Under the pieces are notes generated by a model. The model had not been told where the DNA came from. It saw only the letters and a list, made by a program, of their open reading frames with translations, and ran no database searches. A stretch of 11,890 bases of DNA from Campylobacteraceae bacterium. Its GTDB lineage: Bacteria > Campylobacterota > Campylobacteria > Campylobacterales > Sulfurospirillaceae. The stretch lies in assembly GCA_027055635.1 (NCBI GenBank), contig JALUMZ010000101.1, forward strand, positions 1 through 11,890, given 5' to 3'. Shown here piece by piece: positions 1 to 6,924 of this stretch; position 1 is the stretch's first letter; the number at the start of each line of letters is the position of its first letter. The position numbers and the translations under genes were made by a program.

Positions 1-757
1 ACATTAAGGAATCAGCTCTCTTAAATACTTCCTTGTAGTCATCCCCATCACTAAAATCAGCAACTCCGTAAGAGAAGGATATATGGAAGGTTTTATCTTC
101 ATGCCTCAAATTCTTAATTTGGAGGTTTTTTCTTATATTTTCCAAAAGATAAGAAATTTTCCTTTTATCTAGCGTGTTGCTTATCAATATAAATTCATCT
201 CCTGCAAAACGAATAGAAAAAGAATCATGCACCTTCCCTAGCAGCGATCCTATCATTGCCAATACTTTATCCCCCGCCAAATGACCATAGTTATCATTTA
301 CGGATTTAAACTTGTCTATATCAACAAATGCAAGCACTCCACTATTTGTAAATTTTTCCATTTTCAGATATTTTTCATAAAGCCATCTGCGATTATATAT
401 TTTTGTTAGCTCATCTATGTATAGGTTTTCTTGAAGATGGATAATCTTTTTTTCTAAAGATATAACAGCTTCCTCTATAGACCTTAGCTCATCATCATTT
501 TTTTCAACAATTGCTGTTCTAGCTTTTTGTATGTTTGTTTTGAGAATTCCTGTCGATTTTTCAGTCTCTTCTTTCATCTTTTGAATTTTATTTATAGCAT
601 ACATTAATGCTTTTTCTTTATCTATTTTATCAATCTTTATATTTAAATCATTCGCTTTTGTATAGAAAATATCTCTATATATTTCAGGCAAAACAATCTC
701 TAACTTTTTTATCTCTTTTATGGTGGCATCTGTTAGTTCTTGAAGCTTTTTATTCAT
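1..757 (-). CDS. GGDEF-domain protein, probable diguanylate cyclase (partial, C-terminus beyond window)
   Basis: Reading leftward from an ATG at 757, the frame stays open for 252 codons to the window edge, so the last residues and stop are missing. Residues 1-112 are charged and helical with no membrane segment or recognisable sensor domain; the Lys/Glu-rich heptad-like pattern suggests a coiled coil. The GGDEF domain starts at about residue 114 with DELTKIYNRR. It contains FVDIDKFKSVND (metal and substrate site, 145-156), NYGHLAGD (156-163), the active-site loop IRFAGDEF (182-189) and SFSYGVADF (227-235). The signature is AGDEF rather than GGDEF, a variant found in some active cyclases. I see no clear RxxD inhibitory site before it. 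The family makes cyclic di-GMP from two GTP. The protein is probably cytoplasmic and may act on motility or attachment. The RBS is weak (AAGAGA upstream). Activity is inferred; the domain assignment is firm. Confidence 0.88.
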   Translation of the reverse strand, partial: MNKKLQELTDATIKEIKKLEIVLPEIYRDIFYTKANDLNIKIDKIDKEKALMYAINKIQKMKEETEKSTGILKTNIQKARTAIVEKNDDELRSIEEAVISLEKKIIHLQENLYIDELTKIYNRRWLYEKYLKMEKFTNSGVLAFVDIDKFKSVNDNYGHLAGDKVLAMIGSLLGKVHDSFSIRFAGDEFILISNTLDKRKISYLLENIRKNLQIKNLRHEDKTFHISFSYGVADFSDGDDYKEVFKRADSLM

Positions 758-773
758 TTTTTTCTCTTTTCGA

Positions 774-789
774 TATAATACCATATAAT
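774..789 (+). promoter_or_regulatory. Probable -10 region(s) for cmoA
   Basis: The 66-bp gap between the divergent GGDEF gene and cmoA contains two TATAAT hexamers on the plus strand, at 774-779 and 784-789. They lie 35-45 bases before the cmoA ATG. Campylobacterota sigma-70 promoters depend mainly on the -10 box, so the lack of a clear -35 is not a strong objection. The AT-rich background makes chance matches likely. Confidence 0.4.
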
Positions 790-799
790 AATTCCCAGA

Positions 800-805
800 A
801 TTATA
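800..805 (-). promoter_or_regulatory. Probable -10 box for the GGDEF gene
   Basis: ATTATA on the plus strand reads TATAAT on the minus strand, about 43 bases upstream of the ATG at 757. It faces the cmoA boxes, so the two divergent promoters would overlap. This rests on sequence match alone. Confidence 0.35.
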
Positions 806-823
806 TCTAAAAAGGCAGGAAGT

Positions 824-1528
824 ATGGATGAAATTTTTAAAAAACCTATAGAAAAACAGTTTGAGTTTGACGAAAATATAGCTAGTGTTTTTGACGATAT
901 GCTAGATCGTTCCATTCCCTTTTATAAGGAGGTTATCTCCTTAATATGCGACATTGTATCTCTACATGTAAACAATAGCTCAACAGTGATAGACTTAGGA
1001 TGCTCAACAGCCAATACACTGCTTGCCCTGCATCGTAAAAGCAAATATAAATTTAAAAGTATAGGATTTGATAATTCAAAAGCTATGCTTGAACAAGCCA
1101 AAAGAAAGATAGATGCCTATGGTGCAGATATAGAACTTAGACTTGCTGATATATTGGAGGTAAAACTACCAAATAGTGATGTAATCATCGCCAACTATAT
1201 GTTACAATTTATCAGACCTCCACAAAGAGCTGATTTTATCAAAAAAATATATACTTCATTAAACAGTGGCGGTCTATTTATCTTTAGTGAAAAAATTATC
1301 TATAACGATAAAAAACTAAATAAGAAAATGATAGATATCTACTATAATTTTAAAAAGAAGGAGGGATATAGTGAATTTGAGATATCCCAAAAAAGAGAGG
1401 CACTAGAGAATGTCCTAGTGCCATATAGTGAACAAGAAAACAGAGAACTCATACTAAAGTCGGGTTTTCAAACTATAGAGACACTATTTAAATGGGGAAA
1501 TTTTGTCACTTTTTTAGCCATTAAATAG
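824..1528 (+). CDS. cmoA: Carboxy-S-adenosyl-L-methionine synthase CmoA
   Basis: CmoA converts S-adenosylmethionine and prephenate to carboxy-SAM and phenylpyruvate. CmoB then uses carboxy-SAM to make 5-oxyacetyluridine at wobble position 34 of several tRNAs. The 234-residue protein is close to the usual length (about 240-250). It aligns throughout with the E. coli protein as I remember it: FEFDENIASVFDDMLDRSIP near the N-terminus, the Rossmann SAM loop VIDLGCSTAN (55-64), GFDNSKAM (81-88), NYMLQFI (124-130), GGLFIFSEK (149-157) and EFEISQKREALENV (184-197). R191 in the SQKR motif corresponds to the arginine that holds the extra carboxylate in E. coli. The start is supported by AGGAAG just upstream, although the spacing is short. 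cmoB is not in the window. The last 15 bases overlap the convergent small gene on the minus strand. Confidence 0.95.
   Translation: MDEIFKKPIEKQFEFDENIASVFDDMLDRSIPFYKEVISLICDIVSLHVNNSSTVIDLGCSTANTLLALHRKSKYKFKSIGFDNSKAMLEQAKRKIDAYGADIELRLADILEVKLPNSDVIIANYMLQFIRPPQRADFIKKIYTSLNSGGLFIFSEKIIYNDKKLNKKMIDIYYNFKKKEGYSEFEISQKREALENVLVPYSEQENRELILKSGFQTIETLFKWGNFVTFLAIK
1399..1422. repeat. Perfect 8-bp inverted repeat inside cmoA
   Basis: GGCACTAG (1399-1406) and CTAGTGCC (1415-1422) are exact reverse complements around an 8-base loop, within the codons for EALENVLVP. No T-run follows, so it is not an intrinsic terminator. About one perfect hairpin of this size is expected by chance in a window this long. 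Confidence 0.5.
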
Positions 1529-1765
1529 CTCTGGATTTTTTCTTTTCATATGGTTTATAACTATAATAATTTCATCTAATCCCATTTCCGAATCATCATC
1601 ATCATCAAAAATTTCATCTATAGAATCAAGATAGATATCTACTGCTTTTTTTAGATTCTCTTTTCTTACACCGGCAAAAAAAAGTGCCGCGTTTAGCATA
1701 TCTGAAAGCTGTATAGCCAACTCCTCTATCTCCATCTCTATCTCTTGCATCTCAATATCCTGCAT
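1514..1765 (-). CDS. Small acidic protein of unknown function, last gene of the flhA operon
   Basis: I do not recognise this 83-residue protein. It is strongly acidic, with an Asp run (IFDDDDDSE, about 52-60), and appears to be all helical: an N-terminal Glu-rich helix with an amphipathic stretch (EELAIQLSDMLNAALFFAG) and a C-terminal helix ending in NPELFNG. There is no signal peptide or membrane segment. The 5' end overlaps the upstream DHH phosphoesterase gene, so the two are probably translationally coupled. The start is uncertain. The ATG at 1765 has only a GGGG-type Shine-Dalgarno 6 bases before it. The in-frame ATG at 1750 has AGGA (1761-1758) 7 bases before it and lies one base past the upstream stop, which would give 78 residues. 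The 3' end overlaps convergent cmoA by 15 bases. Codon use and tight packing suggest a real gene. Confidence 0.75.
   Translation of the reverse strand: MQDIEMQEIEMEIEELAIQLSDMLNAALFFAGVRKENLKKAVDIYLDSIDEIFDDDDDSEMGLDEIIIVINHMKRKNPELFNG
1721..1765 (-). repeat. Three imperfect 15-bp tandem repeats at the start of the small acidic gene
   Basis: The minus strand from 1765 to 1721 reads as three 15-base units. They encode MQDIE, MQEIE and MEIEE, and each begins with ATG (1765, 1750, 1735). The units share GA-rich codons but are not identical. The result is three in-frame candidate start codons at the gene junction. Confidence 0.6.
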
Positions 1766-2801
1766 TGTTTACCCCTGTCTTTTTTAATATTATATCTTCT
1801 ACCTGTTTTTTTATATTTTTATATACAAAACCGTCTCTAAAACTTCCCATTAAACCACCGCTTGCATTTGGATGACCTCCTCCATTTGCAAGATTTATCG
1901 CCATTTTACTGACATCTATTTTTCCATCAGCCCTCAAGGAGATAGTTTTTCTTGAAGTTATATCCATAAAAAAATCAAAATCCGGATTTGCTTTTAGAAA
2001 ATCGTTCCCAATAACAGATACATTTCCAATATTATAAGTAAGTATCCCTCTATGATTTTCATATTCTATGCACATTTTTTCTCTATTTTTACTTAGCATT
2101 TCAACATTTCTTTTTGAAATTAGATTACTCAGTGTATCATCTTTATCTTTTTTAAGAATCTCTTTTTTGATCTTATGAATATTTTCATCAAGCACTATAT
2201 GAGGATTTTCATACTCGAAATAGGGCTGTATCTTTTCTAGTAACTCAAACAGATACAGACTATTCTCTTTAGGAAACATGATTCTGTTTATCTCTTTAGC
2301 CCCGCTTACCAAACCCAAACACACTTTACCCAACTCAAACTCTTCTTTATCATCTAACCATATATCGACCGCATTTACAACTTCTACAAATTTAGATAGT
2401 TTTTCATCTTTTCCAAATATGGGAGAGAAAAAATCATAGGTTATTTTAGTGGCACATCTACTATCATCAAGATAGTACCATTCAAAATCATTTGCACAAT
2501 CTTGTCCTGATTTGTGGTGATCCAAAAGCAGAAGTAAAATCTTTCCATTTGCTATTTTCACTTTTGAGTCAAAATCTTTCGCCTGTTGCGGAGTTAGATT
2601 TAGATCTGTTATCAAGATGATACTTTTCTCATTTTTATCAGTATTGATATCATTGAAAATCTCTTCAAATCTCTCATTTATCTCTTTTCCATAATTTGAA
2701 TTATAAAATTTTATATTATCAAAATACCTATTTGTAACCATTTGACAACCATACCCATCTAAATCAGTATGTGACAAATGATATACCTTATAATTACTCA
2801 T
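1752..2801 (-). CDS. DHH/DHHA1 family phosphoesterase
   Basis: This 349-residue protein has the full set of DHH motifs: HTDLDGYG (11-18, motif I), ITDLN with D66 (motif II), the name motif LLLLDHHKSG (90-99, motif III) and NAVDIWLD with D146 (motif IV). The C-terminal DHHA1 domain has ANGGGHPNASGG (305-316). These supply the metal-binding and substrate-binding residues, and none appears missing. The family includes NrnA nano-RNases, c-di-AMP and pGpG phosphodiesterases, 3'-phosphoadenosine phosphate phosphatases and RecJ. At this length, with no RecJ extensions and no membrane or CBS domains, a cytoplasmic NrnA-like enzyme on short oligonucleotides is the best guess, but the substrate cannot be read from sequence. 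It lies 13 bases after flhA with AAGGA before its ATG. I recall a DHH protein next to flhA in Helicobacter too. Confidence 0.88.
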   Translation of the reverse strand: MSNYKVYHLSHTDLDGYGCQMVTNRYFDNIKFYNSNYGKEINERFEEIFNDINTDKNEKSIILITDLNLTPQQAKDFDSKVKIANGKILLLLLDHHKSGQDCANDFEWYYLDDSRCATKITYDFFSPIFGKDEKLSKFVEVVNAVDIWLDDKEEFELGKVCLGLVSGAKEINRIMFPKENSLYLFELLEKIQPYFEYENPHIVLDENIHKIKKEILKKDKDDTLSNLISKRNVEMLSKNREKMCIEYENHRGILTYNIGNVSVIGNDFLKANPDFDFFMDITSRKTISLRADGKIDVSKMAINLANGGGHPNASGGLMGSFRDGFVYKNIKKQVEDIILKKTGVNNAGY

Positions 2802-2814
2802 CTATTTCCTTAAT

Positions 2815-4992
2815 TTATAAATTTTCTATCTCTATAGTTCCCACAACTTCAAATTTTGCATTTGTGTCTATCTCGGCATGACTTAATACAACAACATCAA
2901 GATTAAATTTTTCAAAGATATCATTTAGGGATTTTCTCAAAAGTGGATCAACTACTATTATTACAGGGGCTATTCCTTTCTGTAAAACCTTACTAGCTTC
3001 ATCACTTACTACTTGCACAAGTGTATTGATTTGTCCTATGTTTAGGATTAAGTCTCTTACACCATCTCTCTCACGCAAAGCATCTAGCATTTTTTGTTCC
3101 GTATTTGCATTAAAAGTCAAAAGCTTTATAAAACCCTCTTCATCTTTATACATTTTGGTTATTATCCGAGATAGATGAGATCTAACCTGCTCTGTGATAA
3201 TTTCAACATTTCTAGTTATCTCTGCAACATCACTGATGGTTTCTAGTATGGTTAACATATCTTTTATAGGTATCTTTTCATGTAGCAAGGCTTTTAAGAC
3301 TTTTTGTATAAGTCCTATATTTGCCACTTTTAAACAATCCTCCACAACAACAGGAAAATTCTCTTTGGTTTTATCTACTAGAGATTGAACATCCTGTCTT
3401 GTTAGCAGCTCTTCAGAGTATTTCTTGATAAGTTCACTTAGATGTGTCGATATGACAGTAGCAGGATCCACTATAGTATATCCTTTTATGATAGCATCTT
3501 CTTTTATATCTTCATCAATCCAAAGCGCATCTAGTCCAAATGCCGGTTCTTTTGTTGGAATTCCGGATATCTCTTCTACAACCAAACCACTATCCATGGC
3601 CAAAAATTTGTCAGGATATATCTCGCCACTACCAATCTCTGCACCCTTTAGCAGAAGTTGATACTGATTTGGTTGTAGGTGCAGGTTGTCTCTTATACGC
3701 ACCTGAGGTATGAGATAGCCAAAGTCTGTTGCAATTTTTCTTCTCATACTTTTGATTCTCTCTAGCAAATCCCCTCCTTGTGCAGGATCGGCCAGTTTTA
3801 TAAGTTGATACCCTAAATCAAGCTCTAATATTTCTATTTTAAGTATATCGTTTAGCGTCTTTTCTTCTTCCTCTTTAGTTTGTACTGCTGATTTTTGTTG
3901 AGGCTTTTGAACTTGAGAAGGGGGCTCTGCCTCCTCTTTGCTCATAGGCTTTGTACCTAATAAATTAGTTAGAGAAAAATTCTCATTGGTTGTTTTTTTC
4001 ATAAGGTATGCAAGCAAAAGAAATATAAATCCAACAAACCCCAATGAGATAGTAGGTAAGCCGGGAACAAGTGCAAATAAAATCAATATCAACCCTACTA
4101 TAAAAAGAGTTTTATAATCACTAAATAGTTGATCTATCGCTCCTGTTGCAAAATTTTTATCACTTTTATTTGCCCTAGTGATAATTATACCAGTAGCGGT
4201 AGAGGTTATTAGAGCTGGAAGTTGAGATACCAATCCATCACCAATTGTCAGTATCGTATAAGTCTTTGCACTCGTTGCAAGATCTAAATCATATTGAAAA
4301 GCACCTATAAGAAAACCACCTATAATGTTAATTATAGTGATTATAATACCTGCTACAGCATCACCTTTGACAAATTTACTAGAACCGTCCATTGCACCAT
4401 AAAAGCTAGCTTCTTGTATGATATCTTCACGCCTTTTTCTGGCTGTTTTTTCATCTATCAACCCAGCGTTCAAATCTGCATCTATAGCCATCTGTTTTCC
4501 CGGCATCGCATCTAGTGTAAAACGAGCTGCAACCTCTGCCACTCTAGTAGAACCCTTGGTGATAACCATAAAATTTATAATAACCAAAATAGAAAATACT
4601 ATAACACCTATAACATAGTTTCCACCGACTACGAACTCTCCAAAACTAGATATTATCTCACTTACAGCATTTGGACCTTCATGCCCATGGCTCAAAATCA
4701 TCCTCGTAGTTGCGATATTTAAAGAGAGTCTATAAAGTGTGATAATAAGTATCAAGGTTGGAAATGTAGTCAAATCTGTAGGCTTTGGTATATATAATGA
4801 TATAAGTATAATCAAAACAGATATGGACAACGATATAGTCAAAAACAGATCCAGTGCAGCACTTGGAAGAGGAACTATTATGATAGCAAGTATAGCAATT
4901 ATGAAAAATACTATTGTCAAATCTTTTGATTTTAATATTGGTTTCAGAAGTAAGCTAAATGTAGCCATTATATTGTTTTTATTGTTTGCCAT
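2815..4992 (-). CDS. flhA: Flagellar type III export apparatus protein FlhA
   Basis: FlhA is the large inner-membrane component of the flagellar export gate; its cytoplasmic ring receives chaperone-substrate complexes. The 725-residue length is normal. Residues 24-330 are the membrane half, with hydrophobic segments at about 24-40, 46-67, 78-95, 118-142, 212-234, 250-272 and 293-330. The conserved cytoplasmic loop between them (FHIPEP signature region, about 149-211) reads RVAEVAARFTLDAMPGKQMA, then DADLNAG, RKRRED and MDGSSKFVKGDA. A charged Glu/Gln/Pro-rich linker (about 349-376) leads into the cytoplasmic domain, with LELDLGYQL and the LIPQVRIRDN stretch. It starts 5 bases after the Rrf2 gene, with AAGGG overlapping that gene's stop but only 2 bases before the ATG, so translation probably depends on coupling. 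A second Met at residue 9 is a possible start. Confidence 0.97.
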   Translation of the reverse strand: MANNKNNIMATFSLLLKPILKSKDLTIVFFIIAILAIIIVPLPSAALDLFLTISLSISVLIILISLYIPKPTDLTTFPTLILIITLYRLSLNIATTRMILSHGHEGPNAVSEIISSFGEFVVGGNYVIGVIVFSILVIINFMVITKGSTRVAEVAARFTLDAMPGKQMAIDADLNAGLIDEKTARKRREDIIQEASFYGAMDGSSKFVKGDAVAGIIITIINIIGGFLIGAFQYDLDLATSAKTYTILTIGDGLVSQLPALITSTATGIIITRANKSDKNFATGAIDQLFSDYKTLFIVGLILILFALVPGLPTISLGFVGFIFLLLAYLMKKTTNENFSLTNLLGTKPMSKEEAEPPSQVQKPQQKSAVQTKEEEEKTLNDILKIEILELDLGYQLIKLADPAQGGDLLERIKSMRRKIATDFGYLIPQVRIRDNLHLQPNQYQLLLKGAEIGSGEIYPDKFLAMDSGLVVEEISGIPTKEPAFGLDALWIDEDIKEDAIIKGYTIVDPATVISTHLSELIKKYSEELLTRQDVQSLVDKTKENFPVVVEDCLKVANIGLIQKVLKALLHEKIPIKDMLTILETISDVAEITRNVEIITEQVRSHLSRIITKMYKDEEGFIKLLTFNANTEQKMLDALRERDGVRDLILNIGQINTLVQVVSDEASKVLQKGIAPVIIVVDPLLRKSLNDIFEKFNLDVVVLSHAEIDTNAKFEVVGTIEIENL

Positions 4993-4997
4993 AGCCC

Positions 4998-5402
4998 TTA
5001 GTTTTCAGTTATGTCTTTTAGTGTTATTCTATCTAAAAACAGATCTATTTTCATTTGCAACTTAAGCAAAGTAGGCAAAATTTTACAAAAATCCTCTTTT
5101 CCGCTTGGACATTTGGATTCAGGCAGTGAACACTCAAAAACTTTTGTAGGTTTCTTCTCCGCGGCTTCTATAATAGTTTTTAAGCTCAAGGTATCCGAAG
5201 AGACTTTTAACATAAAACCGCCTTTTGTACCTTTGAAAGATTTTAGAATATCTTCTTTTGCCAATGATTGTAAAATTTTTGCTAAAAAACTTTTAGAAAT
5301 ACCAAGTTTGGTTGATAAAGTATCCACATCTTGAGGGGTATCTTTTTCAGAAATCATAATTAGTGATAATAGTGCATATTCACTGGCTTTTGTTAGTAAC
5401 AT
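4998..5402 (-). CDS. Rrf2-family transcriptional regulator with three cysteines
   Basis: This 134-residue protein is the usual size for Rrf2 regulators (IscR, NsrR, CymR, RirA). It starts with the family's MLLTKASEYALLSLIMI helix. It then has a winged helix-turn-helix (LSTKLGISKSFLAKILQSLAKEDIL, 29-53) and the wing FKGTKGGFML (56-65), followed by the dimerisation helix near the C-terminus. Cys91, Cys98 and Cys106 lie in the loop where IscR and NsrR bind an iron-sulfur cluster. The spacing is C-x6-C-x7-C, not the classical C-x5-C-x5-C, so cluster binding is plausible but unproven. It is the first gene of the operon with flhA, and an Rrf2 gene next to flhA is also found in Campylobacter. AAAGG lies about 5 bases before the ATG. 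It may regulate its own operon; what it senses (iron, NO or redox) is inference. Confidence 0.9.
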   Translation of the reverse strand: MLLTKASEYALLSLIMISEKDTPQDVDTLSTKLGISKSFLAKILQSLAKEDILKSFKGTKGGFMLKVSSDTLSLKTIIEAAEKKPTKVFECSLPESKCPSGKEDFCKILPTLLKLQMKIDLFLDRITLKDITEN

Positions 5403-5435
5403 AAAATACCTTTCTCTAAAACAAATAGGACAGAT

Positions 5436-5441
5436 ATTGTA
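5436..5441 (-). promoter_or_regulatory. Possible -10 box for the Rrf2-flhA operon
   Basis: ATTGTA on the plus strand reads TACAAT on the minus strand, about 34 bases before the Rrf2 start codon. There is no clear -35 match. This is weak, single-motif evidence. Confidence 0.3.
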
Positions 5442-5568
5442 CTAAATATAAACTAGATTTTCCTTTAAACGACAAATGATGGATTTGAAGAGAGGACAAT
5501 AAATTTAGTTTTATAGTATCTTTTTTGATAATTTTAAAATTTTTATTATATTTTTAAATATTATAAGG

Positions 5569-5574
5569 TATAGT
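5569..5574 (+). promoter_or_regulatory. Probable -10 box for the mini-rod gene
   Basis: TATAGT lies about 50 bases before the ATG at 5624. T-rich tracts with roughly helical periodicity precede it, a hallmark of Campylobacter and Helicobacter vegetative promoters. If correct, this flagellar-family gene is read by the housekeeping sigma factor. Confidence 0.4.
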
Positions 5575-5623
5575 ATGTGTAAGTTGTGAATCTAGGTTTA
5601 AAATAAAAAGATAGGACTTAAAA

Positions 5624-5905
5624 ATGCAAGTAAATATAAATTCGATAAATGCCCATTTTGACTGGATGGCAAACAATGCAAACAATATAGCAAATGTGAA
5701 TACTGATGGCTACAAATCTATAGATACAACTTTAAGCAGTGATAATGGCGACATACAGGCTAAATCTAGCTCAAGTGACAATGGAGTAAATCTAGCAAAA
5801 GAGTTAGTTGATCAAGTTCCTATGTCTGCCGGTGTGGAAGCAAATGTAAAGGCTATAGAGACGCAAGAGAAGATGATCGGCTCTGTCATAGATATGTTGG
5901 TTTAG
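5624..5905 (+). CDS. Miniature flagellar basal-body rod/hook family protein (93 aa)
   Basis: The protein joins the two conserved ends of the FlgB/FlgC/FlgG/FlgE axial family with almost nothing between. Residues 6-32 match the N-terminal rod signature (SINAHFDWMANNANNIANVNTDGYKS). Residues 55-93 match the C-terminal helix (LAKELVDQVPMSAGVEANVKAIETQEKMIGSVIDML). The linker (33-54) is Ser/Asp/Asn-rich and low in complexity. FlgB and FlgC, the shortest classical members, are about 130-160 residues, so the surface domain is missing. No signal peptide is visible, as expected for a type III export substrate. AGGA at 5613-5616 lies 7 bases before the ATG and supports the start. The gene is divergent from the flhA operon and ends with a 4-base overlap of convergent queA. 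It could be a rod adaptor, an export accessory or a relic; intact reading and codon use argue against decay. Family firm, role unknown. Confidence 0.82.
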   Translation: MQVNINSINAHFDWMANNANNIANVNTDGYKSIDTTLSSDNGDIQAKSSSSDNGVNLAKELVDQVPMSAGVEANVKAIETQEKMIGSVIDMLV

Positions 5906-6924
5906 ATAATCAACATAGCATCTCCATAAGAGAAAAATCTATATTTTTTTCTGACTGCTTCCTTGTATAGTTCTAAGGTTTTTTCTATGCCGACAAATGA
6001 AGCCACTAGCATAATTAAAGTTGATTTTGGTAAGTGAAAATTTGTCAAGAGGTGATTTACTCTTATTGGTCTATTTCGCGGATGTAGAAACAAATCACAG
6101 TATCCTTTTGTTTTTTTTGTTCTTGAATAGTACTCTATCGTTCTTGTTACTGTTGTTCCGATAGCTAAAATAGATTTGTTTGATTCTAGTAGTTTTTGTG
6201 TTTCTTGGTCTATTTTAAAATATTCACTATGCATTTTATGTTTTTTTATATCTTCGCAAGTAACAGGCTTAAATGTTCCAGCTCCTACATGTAGAGTTAA
6301 AATTTTTGTATCAAATCTTTTTTGTAACCCCATAAATTTTTTTTCACTAAAGTGCAAAGATGCAGTTGGAGCTGCTACAGCACCTCTTCTTTGAGCAAAA
6401 ACACTTTGATAGTCATCTTCGTCCTGTTTTTCATCCTCTCTTTTGATATAAGGCGGCAAGGGTATATGACCTATATTTTCAAGGATATCAAAAAGCTCAT
6501 GAGTTAAAATTTTTCTATTTTTCTGCAAAAATTCAACCACTCTTGACCCATCTTCTTTCAACTTTTTTACCAAAGCTGTTAAATTATCATCAAAAAAAAG
6601 TTTTGTATTTAGTTGTACTTTTCCTCTGATATACACAGTATAAAGATTTTCTTGCAAAGGGGAGTTGAGTAGCAGTTCTACTCTCCCGCCGCTCTCCTTT
6701 TTTCCAAAAATTCTTGCTTTTACAACTTTTGTATTATTTAAGACAACAGAGCACTCTTTTGGAAAAAAATCTAAAATTTCTTTGAAAGTTGTATGAGTTA
6801 TTTCATCTTTTTTTCGATTATATACCAAGACTTTAGCGTCATCTTTATCTGCTAACGGATAAGAAGCTATAAGATCAGAGGGGAGGGCATAATCATAGGT
6901 AGATACTTTTAAAGGATCTCTCAA
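5902..6924 (-). CDS. queA: S-adenosylmethionine:tRNA ribosyltransferase-isomerase QueA
   Basis: QueA transfers and isomerises the ribosyl part of SAM onto 7-aminomethyl-7-deazaguanine at position 34 of GUN-anticodon tRNAs, giving epoxyqueuosine. The 340 residues match the usual length. Landmarks in order are the N-terminal YDYALPSDLIASYPL, VVLNNTKVVKARIFGKK, GHIPLPPYIKR, YQSVFAQRRGAVAAPTASLH, LHVGAGTFKPV, MHSEYF, GTTVTRTIEY, NHLLTNFHLPKSTLIMLVASF and a C-terminal YRFFSYGDAMLI. The start codon is TTG (6924-6922). No ATG or GTG is available before the conserved YDYALP segment, and GAGG lies 11 bases upstream inside the end of tatC. The TTG follows the tatC stop with no gap. It is the third gene of tatB-tatC-queA, an order I also know from Helicobacter pylori. 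The low-efficiency start and coupling suggest modest expression. Confidence 0.97.
   Translation of the reverse strand: MRDPLKVSTYDYALPSDLIASYPLADKDDAKVLVYNRKKDEITHTTFKEILDFFPKECSVVLNNTKVVKARIFGKKESGGRVELLLNSPLQENLYTVYIRGKVQLNTKLFFDDNLTALVKKLKEDGSRVVEFLQKNRKILTHELFDILENIGHIPLPPYIKREDEKQDEDDYQSVFAQRRGAVAAPTASLHFSEKKFMGLQKRFDTKILTLHVGAGTFKPVTCEDIKKHKMHSEYFKIDQETQKLLESNKSILAIGTTVTRTIEYYSRTKKTKGYCDLFLHPRNRPIRVNHLLTNFHLPKSTLIMLVASFVGIEKTLELYKEAVRKKYRFFSYGDAMLII

Larger units (their letters stand above)
5403..5623. other. Intergenic region between divergent Rrf2-flhA operon and mini-rod gene
   Basis: At 221 bp this is the longest non-coding stretch in the window. It is very AT-rich, with T tracts between about 5520 and 5560 of the kind seen upstream of Campylobacterota sigma-70 promoters. 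I found no convincing sigma-54 (GG-N10-GC) or sigma-28 promoter, no small gene and no terminator hairpin. It should hold the promoters of both operons and any operator of the Rrf2 protein. Confidence 0.6.

Noticed and set aside
607..810. Plus-strand open frame of 67 codons
   Set aside because: It is antisense to the GGDEF gene, Leu/Tyr/Phe-rich from reverse-reading Lys/Glu codons, and has no ribosome binding site.
1399..1422. Perfect 8-bp hairpin inside cmoA as a terminator or regulatory element
   Set aside because: No T-run follows and it lies well within conserved coding sequence (EALENV motif). A hairpin of this size is expected about once by chance in the window.
3194..5334. Several plus-strand open frames of 64-108 codons across flhA and the Rrf2 gene
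   Set aside because: All are antisense to firmly identified genes and show low-complexity Ser/Ile/Phe composition typical of shadow frames.
5560..5600. Sigma-54 promoter for the mini-rod gene
   Set aside because: GG and a downstream GT occur at about the right distance near 5567-5580, but the required GC of the -12 element is absent; TATAGT fits a vegetative promoter better.
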